A stretch of 64,000 bases of DNA. Source: CALJFL01 sp039964455. GTDB lineage: Bacteria > Pseudomonadota > Gammaproteobacteria > Pseudomonadales > Halieaceae. A program made the translations under genes and the position numbers. This document shows positions 8,459 to 18,175 of the stretch, in pieces (the first letter of the stretch is position 1; the number at the start of each line of letters is the position of its first letter). The stretch is from the NCBI GenBank assembly GCA_039964455.1, contig JBDVXK010000013.1:186001-250000 (forward strand). The letters are read 5' to 3'. The notes below the pieces were generated by a model. That model ran no database searches, was not told the DNA's origin, and saw only the letters and a list, made by a program, of their open reading frames with translations.

Positions 8459-9385
8459 ATGATCAAGCGTAGGCAAGCAATCACCTTGGGCGCAAGCCTG
8501 CTGGCAGCAAAGGCCCTGAACTTACGGGCAGCAGCAGATACCCCTCAAGGCCTACCCGTGATCAAACGCGGCATTCCCAGCTCAGGCGAGGCGATCCCCG
8601 TGATAGGCATGGGAACATCTCGTACTTTCGATGCGCCCGACGACCCACAGGCACTGGCTCAACTGACTGAAGTGATGCAGGCCTTTTTCAGTGCCGGCGG
8701 CACGGTGATCGACTCCTCCCCCATGTATGGCAATGCAGAAGCACGAGTGGGCGATGTACTCAGGGCTATGGCGCAACGGCCTGCGCTGTTTGCTGCTACC
8801 AAGGTATGGACTACGGGCAAGGACGAGGGCATAAGCCAGATGCAGCAGTCGGAAGAGCGTATGGCTGTCGCGCCCTTTGATCTTATTGCTATTCACAATC
8901 TGCAGGATTGGCGCACCCACATCACCACCCTCAAGAATTGGAAAGAGCAAGGCAAGGTGCGCTACATCGGTATCACTACGTCTCACGGCCGCGACCATGA
9001 AGCGGTTTTGCAGGTAATGGCGGAAGAGCCGCTGGATTTTGTACAGTTCAGCTACAACATCGAAGATCGCGCCGCCGAAGAACGTCTGCTACCACTGGCA
9101 CAGGATCGCGGCATCGCCACGATGATCAATCGTCCGTTTCAACGGGGCTCGCTGTTCGCGCGTACCAGGGGCAAGGAGCTACCCGCTCTTGCAGCCGATA
9201 TTCAATGCAGTAGCTGGGGACAATTCTTCCTCAAGTTCATCCTGGCGCACCCGGCTGTCACCAATATTATTCCCGCCACATCAAAGCTGCATCACATGCA
9301 GGACAATATGGTGGCTAACTTCGGATCAGTTCCTGACGCCGATCAGCGGCAAGAGATGCTGCGGGTATTCAATAGCTATTCGTAA
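8459..9385 (+). CDS. Aldo/keto reductase with a twin-Arg-like leader
   Basis: The 308-residue protein is an NAD(P)H-dependent oxidoreductase of the aldo/keto reductase superfamily. The catalytic tetrad is visible: Asp and Tyr in the IDSSPMYGNAE segment, Lys in ATKVW, and His in IAIHNLQDW. The N terminus (MIKRRQAITLGASLLAA) looks like a twin-Arg export leader, so the enzyme may be periplasmic. A Shine-Dalgarno-like GGAG...AGGA precedes the ATG. It is convergent with fumC, with only six bases between stops. The substrate is unknown. Confidence 0.85.
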   Translation: MIKRRQAITLGASLLAAKALNLRAAADTPQGLPVIKRGIPSSGEAIPVIGMGTSRTFDAPDDPQALAQLTEVMQAFFSAGGTVIDSSPMYGNAEARVGDVLRAMAQRPALFAATKVWTTGKDEGISQMQQSEERMAVAPFDLIAIHNLQDWRTHITTLKNWKEQGKVRYIGITTSHGRDHEAVLQVMAEEPLDFVQFSYNIEDRAAEERLLPLAQDRGIATMINRPFQRGSLFARTRGKELPALAADIQCSSWGQFFLKFILAHPAVTNIIPATSKLHHMQDNMVANFGSVPDADQRQEMLRVFNSYS

Positions 9386-9391
9386 ATAGCG

Positions 9392-10765
9392 TCAGCCCTC
9401 GCCAGTCAGCCTGGCAGGGTCGAGTAATACGGCCAGCTCCTCGCGGCTGATCTCAGTGTCCTCCGCTGCCACATCAATGACTGCCCGCCCCTCGCGGTAG
9501 GCGCGCTTCGCAATTGCTGCTGCCTTGGTATAGCCAATACGCTCGTTCAACGCGGTTACCAGTATCGGATTGCGCGCCAATGACGCCTGCAGATTGGCTT
9601 CATTCACAGTAAATGTCGCCACTGCACGATCAGCCAACAAATGTGAAACATTGGTTAGTAGGTGCATGCTGTGCAATAGATTGTTCGCCAGCAGGGGCAA
9701 CATCACATTTAATTCAAAGGAGCCGGACTGTCCGGCAACCGTCACTGCGGCATCATTTCCGATAACCTGTGCGGCCACCATCGCCGCCGATTCGGGGATC
9801 ACCGGATTAACCTTACCCGGCATAATCGACGAACCCGGTTGCAAAGCCTCCAGCTCAATTTCAGCCAACCCCGACAAGGGGCCTGAGTTCATCAGACGCA
9901 GATCATTTGCCAGTTTTGAAATCGCCACAGCACAGCGTTTCAGCGCGCCAGACAGTGCCACCGCCACATCCTGACTGCCGATACGGGTGAACGGGTTAGT
10001 CGCAGGTTCAAACTCTATGTCGGTAACTGCAGACAGGCTCAGACAAAACTCGCGGGCGAACTGCGGGTGGCCATTGACCCCGGTTCCCACTGCAGTGCCG
10101 CCCTGGCCAAGGGCCTGCAATCCAGGCAACTGTTGTTCCAGTTGCACGATTGCCTCGGCCAGTTGGTCAGCCCAGGCGATCAGCGTCTGGCCCAGCGTTA
10201 CAGGCATTGCGTCCATGAGGTGGGTGCGCCCGGTTTTGACATAGCTACCCACCTCTTTGGCTTTATCGCGAATGGTGTTCTCCAGATGCTTCAGGGCTGG
10301 TACCAGCGACGACGTGAGAACAAGCACCGAGCTCACATGAATCGCCGTGGGAATAGTATCGTTGCTGCTTTGCCCGAAGTTAACCGCATCATTAGGATGT
10401 ACTTCCAGACTAAGGCGCTCACTGGCAATCGTCGCAATCACTTCATTGGCATTCATGTTGCTGCTGGTACCCGAACCTGTCTGGAATACATCCACCGGGA
10501 AGTGAAGCATTACGGATGGATCAGCGAGTAACTGATCACAGGCGTCGACGATCGCATTGGTAACATCCACAGGCAGCCTTTCCAGCCTGCCGTTGGCCTG
10601 CGCAGCCGAGCGCTTGCAGAGCAACAAAGCTCGAACAAACGGCTCGGGCATAGGGTCACCACTGACCGGGAAGTTTTCCACGGCACGTTGGGTTTGGGCG
10701 CCATACAGCGCCTGTTCCGGCACCCTGACCTCGCCCATGCTGTCATGTTCTACTCTGGTGCTCAT
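9392..10765 (-). CDS. fumC: Class II fumarate hydratase
   Basis: Fumarase C converts fumarate to L-malate in the TCA cycle without an iron-sulfur cluster. The 457-residue length is normal. Diagnostic blocks are TGSGTSSNMNANEV (about 97-109), GRTHLMDAMPVTLGQ (about 179-193) and the superfamily signature GSSIMPGKVNPV (311-322). It is divergent from the Rieske oxygenase gene across a 237-base gap in which I recognise no further gene. Being cluster-free, it is expected to work under aerobic or oxidative conditions. Confidence 0.96.
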   Translation of the reverse strand: MSTRVEHDSMGEVRVPEQALYGAQTQRAVENFPVSGDPMPEPFVRALLLCKRSAAQANGRLERLPVDVTNAIVDACDQLLADPSVMLHFPVDVFQTGSGTSSNMNANEVIATIASERLSLEVHPNDAVNFGQSSNDTIPTAIHVSSVLVLTSSLVPALKHLENTIRDKAKEVGSYVKTGRTHLMDAMPVTLGQTLIAWADQLAEAIVQLEQQLPGLQALGQGGTAVGTGVNGHPQFAREFCLSLSAVTDIEFEPATNPFTRIGSQDVAVALSGALKRCAVAISKLANDLRLMNSGPLSGLAEIELEALQPGSSIMPGKVNPVIPESAAMVAAQVIGNDAAVTVAGQSGSFELNVMLPLLANNLLHSMHLLTNVSHLLADRAVATFTVNEANLQASLARNPILVTALNERIGYTKAAAIAKRAYREGRAVIDVAAEDTEISREELAVLLDPARLTGEG

Positions 10766-11002
10766 GGTGCCATTCCTCTCAATAACAGGCTGCCTATGCA
10801 GTCTAGCTGGTTAACACGGCCCTTGCGCCACCCCGAAGGGAGGCGACAACACTCACTACGGTTTAATATTCCGAATCCCGGCACAAACAGGCACCAAATA
10901 GTTAAGCCGACAGCCATTCCTTGCCAATTCTTGACTCGAAACAATAGGCAGCGCCAAACAGGTGGCTATACTTCCCTCACTGGAAATATAAGGAGATTCA
11001 AC

Positions 11003-12097
11003 ATGGCCAAAGCAGTCGACTACAATCTGGGGCCCAACACCTTCCCACGTGGCTGGTTCATCGTGGCCGAGAGTAGTGAACTAGAGGAAGGCCCACTGGC
11101 GGTTCGCTTTTTCGGCCAGGACATGGCCCTGTACCGCGGCGAAAGCGGCAGACCAGTACTACTGGATGCCTACTGCGCTCACATGGGTACCCACCTGACT
11201 GCCAGTGAAAGCGCCATGATCGTCAAGAATGGCGAGCAGATTGAAGGTGACTCCATTCGCTGCCCTTATCACGGCTGGCGCTACGACCCGAATGGCGACG
11301 TGGATGACATACCCTACTTCGACGGCCCCTGCCCCAAGTCAGCTTCAATACGCTCATACCCCGTGGTCGACAATATGGGCTGCATCATGGCCTGGTATGA
11401 CCCCGACGGCCGCGAGCCTGATTTTGAGCCACCGCATCTGCCAGCGTGGGAGGATGCACAATGGGTCAACTGGCAGCTGGATCACCTCGGTGAAATCGCC
11501 ATTCACCCACAGGAAATTCTGGATAACATGGCCGACGCCAGGCATTTGGGGCCAACTCATGGCGCGCCCTGCGAATACTTTGCCAACGAATTCCAGGATC
11601 ATGTGTACATCCAACGCCAGGGTGGGCCGATGCAGCTGTATGACACGTACCTGCAAACGACGACCTGGTACACCGGCCCTGGGCTGCTTCTGTCAAAGCA
11701 GGTATTTGCCGGTAACGAGATTTTCGAGTTGATAGCCAACACGCCGGTAGACGACGGGCTGGTGAAATGCTGGCACGCCATTCTTTACAAGGGCCAGGCC
11801 AATCCCGCCAGCGAGGAAGACACAGCCGCGGCGAAACAGGCACAGGCTGGAGCACTGGAAGCGTTTGCCGCGGACTTTAACGTCTGGCAGAACAAGCGGC
11901 CCGCGATCAAGGTCATGCAGCTCAAAACCGACGGCCCTTTCAGGTTGGGCCGCACCTGGTATTCGCAGTTTTATGCGGCGCCAGAAGACGTTAAAGCCAT
12001 TCAAGGCGGCCTTAACGGTGAGCATCTGACTCAGGGGTTAAAGACTCCAGAGGAGGTCAATCACAACATCGACGGCGGGCTGCAGTTTACCGCTTAA
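11003..12097 (+). CDS. Rieske non-heme iron oxygenase, KshA-like
   Basis: The 364-residue terminal oxygenase hydroxylates an organic substrate with electrons from a separate reductase. Rieske cluster ligands are Cys58, His60, Cys87 and His90 (CAH and CPYHGW). The mononuclear iron site is NMADARHLGPTH, giving Asp178, His181 and His186. The N-terminal FPRGWF phrase and overall length recall 3-ketosteroid 9-alpha-hydroxylase oxygenases (KshA) and related enzymes. The start at 11003 is set by AAGGAG six bases before the ATG; the frame is open 105 codons further upstream but that part overlaps fumC. No ferredoxin reductase gene lies nearby. Family certain, substrate inferred at best. Confidence 0.88.
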   Translation: MAKAVDYNLGPNTFPRGWFIVAESSELEEGPLAVRFFGQDMALYRGESGRPVLLDAYCAHMGTHLTASESAMIVKNGEQIEGDSIRCPYHGWRYDPNGDVDDIPYFDGPCPKSASIRSYPVVDNMGCIMAWYDPDGREPDFEPPHLPAWEDAQWVNWQLDHLGEIAIHPQEILDNMADARHLGPTHGAPCEYFANEFQDHVYIQRQGGPMQLYDTYLQTTTWYTGPGLLLSKQVFAGNEIFELIANTPVDDGLVKCWHAILYKGQANPASEEDTAAAKQAQAGALEAFAADFNVWQNKRPAIKVMQLKTDGPFRLGRTWYSQFYAAPEDVKAIQGGLNGEHLTQGLKTPEEVNHNIDGGLQFTA

Positions 12098-12118
12098 CCG
12101 CCTACTGCTTTGACTTAC

Positions 12119-12141
12119 GCGCCCCTGACCCTCAGGGGCGC
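12119..12141. terminator. Perfect inverted repeat at the 3' junction of convergent genes
   Basis: A 10-bp perfect stem (12119-12128 with 12132-12141) with a three-base loop lies between the Rieske oxygenase and the penicillin-acylase-like gene. The right arm begins with the latter's stop codon. No clear T-run follows on either strand, so it may act as a two-way block or RNA-end stabiliser rather than a classic terminator. Confidence 0.5.
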
Positions 12142-14504
12142 AAGCTCAGGCGGCTCTCTGCATTCTCATCGATCGCCGTATCGCTGAACCAGAGATACTT
12201 TTTCTCCCCTGACAGATAAGCGTCCAGAAAATTCTTATTGCGTGGATCGAACCAGCGTTCGCTCACACCCCCGGGAAAGTGGAACACTATTTTATCTTCA
12301 TCCGCCATGTCAGCGATGATGCGCAACGAATCATTGACCTTGGTCGCGTAGGGTTTATTGAAAAGGTAGAGCGCACGCATCAAGGTCTCTCCCGAACCGG
12401 AATAAGGGTGAGTGCCTCCGCCTATCCAGTTCGCCGCGCGTTCGCCGGGAATAAACGGATGAGCAAAGGTGATTGTATGGGCGTCGCCCCATCGCCAGCT
12501 CTTCGGATCATTGCCCCAGTCAGTATTGAGTTCAGCCAGGGCCAACTCGCCCGCACGACGAATCATATCGTCGCGTCCCTCCACCTCGGGCGTACGGACA
12601 TCATCAAACCAATCACTGAAACCCTGCTCGTACCAGGCGAGTAATCGCTGCTGCCAGTAATAAGGCTGCTCCAGATAATCCGCCAGCAGATCCTCCGGTA
12701 AATCATCGCTGAATGTGGCCAGCGCGAATTGCCTCAGCACCACCTGGAACACCAGCGGTGCAGCCAGCGCTTTGTCGTCCATGAGATCCCAATCTTCCAG
12801 CAGCACGGCCAGGGGCTGTAGCGCAGGCTCGGCATTGAAAACATCGATCAATGCCGGCCGCATACGCTGTGCCAGCAGATTCTTGATATCGTGATTGGCC
12901 GCCCAGTGATCGTCGGAGCTGAGCGTAGGCTTTTCCATAAGCTCCATCAGTCTGCGGTAACGCCAGTCACCGGCAAAGTGCGTGGAGTACGCATAGGGAT
13001 AATCGTAATCGGTAACGCGATGATTGGCGCTGCCCACCCAACCCTTCTTCGGGTTTAATTGCAGCGGCATTTCCTCAGCTGGAATCCGACCGCGCCAGTT
13101 ATCTTCCGCAGTGACGGCCTGGGGTATCAGGCCATTACCGAATATTCGCTCTGGCACCATGCCGGAGGCCGCGCGAGCGATATTGCCTTCCCTGTCCACC
13201 AGCACATAATTCAGTGGCTGTGCGGCCTTACCAATAGCCGTAACAGCGTCCTCAACATTTCTCGCCAGCAGTAAATCCAGGTTACCCAGATCCGCCCCAG
13301 CGTATTCAGGCACAGACCAACGCAGCGTCAATACTTTATCTGCTACGACATACATTCCATGATCTGAAATCACCGGCCCACGCGGTGTCTGCCTGATCGT
13401 CAGTGTTTCCGTCCTGTAACCCTGATCGCTGTCTTTGTCAGCAACGCGCAATTCTTCGCTTCGCACCGCAAACGGCCGCGACTTCTCGCCCTCAAGGTAA
13501 TGGTCAGGATTATCCGGGTCGACTTGTTCGACAAACACGTCGACCACATCCGCGTAACCGTTAGTCGCGCCGTAAGCGATGTCAGCTGTACGCGCCACAC
13601 CCAGACCGGGTACGCCCGGAGATGCTGTTCCCACAGCGCGCAGCTCCGGTGTAATCAGCCCCATGGGATACCAGAAACCGGGCAGCATTCTCGCGTCCAG
13701 GTGAGGATCATTGGACAGTATCGGTTTGCCACCCGCAGACTTCTGTCCATCGCTGGCCCAGGCATTACTGCCCATGGCGACGCGTGGCGTCCAGTCACTT
13801 GCAAAATAGTCGCTGTCGACGGAAAGGCCCAAAGTAGTTGCGGCCAAAGCGCCATCTGGCAAAGGATATTCAGTACGCGGGTCATCAGGATTGATGGCCA
13901 GCGGTTTCAATTCGTGGGCACGACCGCCCCCCACTGTATCGATCAGGCGCAGAGTCAGTAGCTCTTGCTTCCAGTTCACAGAACTGCTCCAGACGCCGAA
14001 GAACTGGATACTGAGCATGTCCTCAATCTGCCAGGGCGTAGGTGTATGCCCCATCACCCCCAACATGAGTGGAAATTCATGCTCGCGGCTGGCAATGAAA
14101 TCATTTACGCCATTGGCATAGCGCTGCAGGTAATTGCGCTCTCTCTCACTGATACGCGCCACGTGGCGACGCGCAAATCCCGGAATATCAACAATACGGA
14201 CCAAACGGTCGTTGCCCAGCCCCCGCTCGCCGATCAATTCGGCCAGCCGGCCCTGAGCAACGTAACGGAGAAATTCCATCTGGAACAAACGGTCCTGGGC
14301 AAACATAAAGCCCTGGGCAGTGAAGGCATCATCGAGCGAGCCGGCACGGATGTAGGGAACCCCGTCTGAACTGCGCACGACTTCAACTTCCTGGGAAAGT
14401 GACGGCAAGGCAATCTCACCGGCCTGTTGGTAGCGATCCAGTCGCGGCAACCACCATACCGCCACGACGATCAGGACTATGACTATAACCAGCACTTTCT
14501 TCAT
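12132..14504 (-). CDS. Penicillin-acylase-family Ntn hydrolase
   Basis: The 790-residue precursor belongs to the penicillin amidase family, which cleaves amide bonds in penicillins, N-acyl-homoserine lactones and other N-acyl compounds. It opens with a signal-anchor (MKKVLVIVIVLIVVAVWW). The alpha chain shows the typical DGVPYIRA and AFTAQGFMFAQDRLFQMEF blocks. Autocleavage is expected before Ser246 in the MGSNAWA motif, which would be the N-terminal nucleophile of the beta chain. The ATG at 14504 is preferred because the frame upstream (to 14777) lacks a signal and overlaps the divergent protease gene. Length fits the family. The substrate, including any role in quorum-signal breakdown, cannot be decided from sequence. 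Confidence 0.88.
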   Translation of the reverse strand: MKKVLVIVIVLIVVAVWWLPRLDRYQQAGEIALPSLSQEVEVVRSSDGVPYIRAGSLDDAFTAQGFMFAQDRLFQMEFLRYVAQGRLAELIGERGLGNDRLVRIVDIPGFARRHVARISERERNYLQRYANGVNDFIASREHEFPLMLGVMGHTPTPWQIEDMLSIQFFGVWSSSVNWKQELLTLRLIDTVGGGRAHELKPLAINPDDPRTEYPLPDGALAATTLGLSVDSDYFASDWTPRVAMGSNAWASDGQKSAGGKPILSNDPHLDARMLPGFWYPMGLITPELRAVGTASPGVPGLGVARTADIAYGATNGYADVVDVFVEQVDPDNPDHYLEGEKSRPFAVRSEELRVADKDSDQGYRTETLTIRQTPRGPVISDHGMYVVADKVLTLRWSVPEYAGADLGNLDLLLARNVEDAVTAIGKAAQPLNYVLVDREGNIARAASGMVPERIFGNGLIPQAVTAEDNWRGRIPAEEMPLQLNPKKGWVGSANHRVTDYDYPYAYSTHFAGDWRYRRLMELMEKPTLSSDDHWAANHDIKNLLAQRMRPALIDVFNAEPALQPLAVLLEDWDLMDDKALAAPLVFQVVLRQFALATFSDDLPEDLLADYLEQPYYWQQRLLAWYEQGFSDWFDDVRTPEVEGRDDMIRRAGELALAELNTDWGNDPKSWRWGDAHTITFAHPFIPGERAANWIGGGTHPYSGSGETLMRALYLFNKPYATKVNDSLRIIADMADEDKIVFHFPGGVSERWFDPRNKNFLDAYLSGEKKYLWFSDTAIDENAESRLSLRP

Positions 14505-14737
14505 AAAAGGCGCCCCGTGGCACAATGAAACAAAAAGGCAAACTAAGCGTCTAAGATAGCATCGGGATACAGCACACCCAAGGCGAGAAGCAGTGACTGG
14601 TCTACAAACAAGTAGCGGGTTCAGCCTGCTGGTCGCGGGGCGCGCCACCTGACACTGAGGCGCCAATGCGCCAATTCTGCACGGTCTCGCTAAACGATGC
14701 AGTTGCGCTAGAATAGCGCCTGTTCTGGAGAGGTAAG

Positions 14738-15553
14738 ATGATGAAAAACACGTTACTGCTGATAGCCGCACTGACACTGCTTACGGCCTGCACCACCAGT
14801 CCTACTGGCCGCTCGCAGCTCATGCTGATTTCACCCGAGTCCGCCATTGTCGAGTCAAAGAAAGCCTACCTCAGTACCGTTGGCGAACTGGAGCAGAACA
14901 ACAAACTTATAGACGACCCCAAAATGGCCGACCGGGTTGCGACTATCACCGGCAGGTTGGTCACTGAAGCAATCGCCTTGTATCCGAAGTCTGCGGACTG
15001 GGAGTGGAGTGTTGCCATCATCGACGACCCGGAGATGGTCAATGCCTGGTGTATGGCCGGTGGTCGAATGGCGGTGTACACGGGCTTGTTCGACAAGCTC
15101 AAGCTAACCGACGACGAGTTTGCCCAGATTATGGGTCATGAAATTTCCCACGCCCTGGCGAATCATACCGCCGAGAGGATGTCCCGCGCGATGGCCACCA
15201 GTATTGGTGTCATTGCCATTGGCGCAGCGGCCGACAACCACGGTGCCGCGCTGGTGGGCGCGGCGGCAGCAGCCAAGGTCGCACTGGAATTACCCAATAG
15301 CCGCACGGCGGAATCAGAAGCTGATCGAATTGGTATCGAGCTGGCAACGCGGGCGGGCTACGACCCCGACGCCGCGGTGACGCTGTGGCAGAAAATGGGC
15401 TCGCTTAGCGGTGGTGGCCAGATGGAGTTCCTGAGTACACACCCGGCACCGGGTAATCGCCAGGCGGCGCTGGCAGGGCTGGTACCAGAAATGCGCCAAC
15501 TCAATCCCAATGGACAGTTAGCGGCGGTTCATCCCGTACAGATTGTTCGCTAG
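14738..15553 (+). CDS. M48-family metalloprotease lipoprotein
   Basis: This 271-residue zinc protease carries the HExxH motif (HEISH, 134-138) and the third-ligand region with Glu in AESEADRIG. The N terminus is a lipoprotein signal with LLTAC (Cys18), so it should sit in the periplasm on a membrane, like LoiP or BepA-type quality-control proteases. The C-terminal LSTHPAPGNRQ motif is typical of the family. GGAGAGG precedes tandem ATG codons at 14738 and 14741; either may start. The gene is divergent from the acylase and convergent with the carotenoid oxygenase (8 bases between stops). Confidence 0.9.
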   Translation: MMKNTLLLIAALTLLTACTTSPTGRSQLMLISPESAIVESKKAYLSTVGELEQNNKLIDDPKMADRVATITGRLVTEAIALYPKSADWEWSVAIIDDPEMVNAWCMAGGRMAVYTGLFDKLKLTDDEFAQIMGHEISHALANHTAERMSRAMATSIGVIAIGAAADNHGAALVGAAAAAKVALELPNSRTAESEADRIGIELATRAGYDPDAAVTLWQKMGSLSGGGQMEFLSTHPAPGNRQAALAGLVPEMRQLNPNGQLAAVHPVQIVR

Positions 15554-15561
15554 GAGAAGCT

Positions 15562-17088
15562 TCAGGCCACCCGGGTAGCCAGATCTTCAGCCCGCGCCCA
15601 ATTGGCGTGAAAACCGAAAGGCACCCGCTGCGGCAATCTTAGTCGAGCTATCGGGCCTGTCGTTATATCGGTGGCGTCAAACACCAGACAGTCCGATTGC
15701 CAGCTGTTGCTGTCGGTAACCAGCGTGATTACATAGCCATCGTCTTCTGCCGAAGAGTGATCAGCACCCGGTTTGGGCGCATAAACTGCCTCACTCCCGA
15801 AAACCCCTGCGCCATAGTCCCACTCCTGACGCTGGCCGGTGTCATTGTTGTACTTCACCAGACCGGTAAAGCGCAGCGTGTGTCCACCCTCATGTAAGAG
15901 TGGGATTCGCTGGTTATAGGAATACTTGCTTTTGACACCGTGGAAGACCGGGTTCGACTTGTTGAATTCCGTATTGAGGTCATCGATGTCGCCCTCGCGC
16001 ACTTCCCCAGTGCGCAGGTTAAATCGCCAGCGATATGCATTGGCCTCCAAACGCATATACGCCAGCATGTGCGCCAGCTCGCCCTCGCCCTCCTGGGCAT
16101 CCGGCATGGGATTGGTGGACCGGCAACCATCCATAACCACCCACTCGCCCTCTTCCCAGCAGTTGGTCACGTGCAGAATGTAACAGGGCTCGCAATCAAA
16201 CCAGCGTATCTCATTGCCCTGCCCGCGTCGGGGGATAATACCGAAGCGCGTGGGTATGTCGCGGTGAAAGGTCAATACGCGCAGCTTATGGCGACGCAAC
16301 ACTTCCATGTCATGAAAAAACGGCAGGTCGTGCAGAACCGCATAGTTGGTAGTGAAACCCAAATCATGAGGCAGGCGAGGCCCAGGTAAATCGATAGCAA
16401 CCTCGTGCAGCAGCTTGCCGCTCATATCCGCCACGCCATAGGTCATATAAGGCGGCTCATCGCCGTAATCGAAAAACAGTAGCTCGCCGGTGGAGATATC
16501 CACTTTGGAATGGGCGGACATACGACGCTGGGCTCTGCCCTCCAGCTCAAAAAAGCCACGAGTCTCCAATGAGTGAGCATCCAATCTGTAGGGGTTGCCG
16601 GCGTTGTACCACAGCGTCATCAGATCGCCGGCATAACAGAACAAATCGGTGTTGGAGGTATCTTTTATGCCAAAGGGCGAGATGCTGTAGTCGAAGGGCC
16701 CCATAACGCCGGGAGATACCGAGTCGCCGCTGCGCGCTTCGTCGTTAAATGCGGCGGTGTGGACGTAGCGATTGCGGTAGGTGGCGGCGCCATCGCCAAA
16801 GTAAACAGCGTGCACCATGCCGTCACCATCAAATGGGTGATAACGGTTGGCTGGCTGATGCACTGGGTTGGGGCCATTGCGAAAATAGGCGCCAACAAGA
16901 TCTGCCGGAATTTCCCCTTCAATCAATTCGGCCGGGGCCGACAACTCACGGGTTGTCGGTGCATAAGCTCCGTGCAGGTAGGGATTGTCCAGACCGTAAA
17001 TCCAGTCAGGGGCATCATCAAACAGAGGCGCATCACCAAGACAGCGCTCGGTAGCCGGGTAGTCTTGTAATCGCGCTGCTATATTCAT
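15562..17088 (-). CDS. Carotenoid-cleavage-type oxygenase (RPE65/CCD family)
   Basis: The 508-residue iron(II) oxygenase should cleave a carbon-carbon double bond of a conjugated substrate such as a carotenoid, apocarotenoid or lignostilbene. The four iron-ligand histidines are visible: His193 (SAHSKVD), His241 (LPHDLGF), His306 (ILHVTN) and His494 (GFHANW). Their spacing matches the known apocarotenoid oxygenase pattern. The N-terminal FRNGPNP and FDGDGMVH blocks are diagnostic. Length is normal for the family. No carotenoid biosynthesis gene lies nearby. It is divergent from the nitronate monooxygenase, ligase and thiolase genes across 171 bases, suggesting shared control of a catabolic route. 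Family certain; substrate open. Confidence 0.93.
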   Translation of the reverse strand: MNIAARLQDYPATERCLGDAPLFDDAPDWIYGLDNPYLHGAYAPTTRELSAPAELIEGEIPADLVGAYFRNGPNPVHQPANRYHPFDGDGMVHAVYFGDGAATYRNRYVHTAAFNDEARSGDSVSPGVMGPFDYSISPFGIKDTSNTDLFCYAGDLMTLWYNAGNPYRLDAHSLETRGFFELEGRAQRRMSAHSKVDISTGELLFFDYGDEPPYMTYGVADMSGKLLHEVAIDLPGPRLPHDLGFTTNYAVLHDLPFFHDMEVLRRHKLRVLTFHRDIPTRFGIIPRRGQGNEIRWFDCEPCYILHVTNCWEEGEWVVMDGCRSTNPMPDAQEGEGELAHMLAYMRLEANAYRWRFNLRTGEVREGDIDDLNTEFNKSNPVFHGVKSKYSYNQRIPLLHEGGHTLRFTGLVKYNNDTGQRQEWDYGAGVFGSEAVYAPKPGADHSSAEDDGYVITLVTDSNSWQSDCLVFDATDITTGPIARLRLPQRVPFGFHANWARAEDLATRVA

Positions 17089-17259
17089 TCCCGCCTTCCG
17101 TTCAACGATAAGATCAATCCATCATACACCCGTCGATTATAGAAACGGGGTTCATTTATGCAAGCTGACTCAAACGCTGCACACCAATGCCCTGCCCCGG
17201 CTTGCCAATGCGCGAGCACTCTTCTAGTCTGCGTGCACAACCTTCTTTATAAGTAAGCG

Positions 17260-18174
17260 ATGACAGCAATTTCTCAAAATCTGCGTCTGCCCCTGTTTCA
17301 GGCACCGATGTTTCTGCAATCTGGGCCGGCGATGGTAATAGCCGCTTGCCGTGCAGGTATTCTTGGCTCATTCCCCTCCCCCAACGCGCGTACTGTCCAG
17401 CAGCTGGACGAATGGTTGACGGAGATAACCACCGCAGTGAACCCAGAGACAGATGCTGCCTGGGCGATCAACCTGATGATGCATCGCTCCAACACGCGCC
17501 GCTTTGATGACCTTGAGCTCGCCGCCCGCTATCAGGCGCCGCTGATTATTTCAGCGTTGGGCAGCCCGCGAGAAGCTGTGGAGATTGTGCACGGTTACGG
17601 GGGCAAGGTTTACGCGGACGTCATCAACAGTGAGTTCGCCCGCAAAGCGCTGGACAGTGGCGTTGATGGCCTGGTGTTGGTGGCAGCGGGAGCAGGCGGT
17701 CATACCGGCCAGCTTTCCGGCTTTGCCTTCGTCGAAGAAGTTCGAAAGTTCTGGGATGGCGACATCGTGCTTGGCGGTGGCATCAGCAGCGGCCGTGGCA
17801 TTCGGGCGGCCGAAATACTGGGCGCAACCTACGCCTATATGGGTACAAGCTTCATCGCTACCACCGAGAGCATGGCCGACCAACGCTACAAGGACATGGT
17901 GGTCGCGGCCTCGGGCAAAGACATCATCTGCTCTGATGCAATTACCGGCGTTAAAGCCAACTGGTTGCGCGAGAGTCTGGAACAGGCAGGCTACGACCCT
18001 GATGATATGCCGCCGGCCGGGGCCATTGATGTTATCAAGGCCGCGAGCGACACCAAGCGATGGCGGGACATCTGGGCCGCGGGGCAAGGTGTGGGCAGTA
18101 TCGACACGGTCCAGCCTCTTGCCGCCCTGGTAGACCAACTTGAGACAGAATACAGAGAGGCTTGCGCCGCCTGA
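17260..18174 (+). CDS. Nitronate monooxygenase / 2-nitropropane dioxygenase family flavoprotein
   Basis: The 304-residue FMN-dependent TIM-barrel protein shows the family's PLFQAPM start, the AAGAGGHTGQLSGFAFV block with the catalytic-type His148, and the GGGISSGRGIRAAEILGATYAYMGTSF phosphate-binding region. Family members oxidise alkyl nitronates, but many in catabolic clusters probably act as other flavin oxidoreductases. Here it is the first gene of an apparent three-gene operon: the ligase starts one base after its stop and the thiolase overlaps the ligase. That context suggests a step in degradation of a CoA-activated compound. Confidence 0.88.
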   Translation: MTAISQNLRLPLFQAPMFLQSGPAMVIAACRAGILGSFPSPNARTVQQLDEWLTEITTAVNPETDAAWAINLMMHRSNTRRFDDLELAARYQAPLIISALGSPREAVEIVHGYGGKVYADVINSEFARKALDSGVDGLVLVAAGAGGHTGQLSGFAFVEEVRKFWDGDIVLGGGISSGRGIRAAEILGATYAYMGTSFIATTESMADQRYKDMVVAASGKDIICSDAITGVKANWLRESLEQAGYDPDDMPPAGAIDVIKAASDTKRWRDIWAAGQGVGSIDTVQPLAALVDQLETEYREACAA

Positions 18175-18175
18175 A

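Noticed and set aside
10688..11002. 105-codon upstream extension of the Rieske oxygenase frame
   Set aside because: Overlaps fumC antisense and the ATG at 11003 has an ideal ribosome site and matches family N termini.
14505..14777. 91-codon upstream extension of the penicillin-acylase-like gene
   Set aside because: Lacks a signal peptide, overlaps the divergent protease start, and the signal anchor begins at 14504.
15562..17088. Retinal production for a rhodopsin by the carotenoid oxygenase
   Set aside because: No rhodopsin or carotenoid biosynthesis gene is in the window and the neighbours are catabolic.
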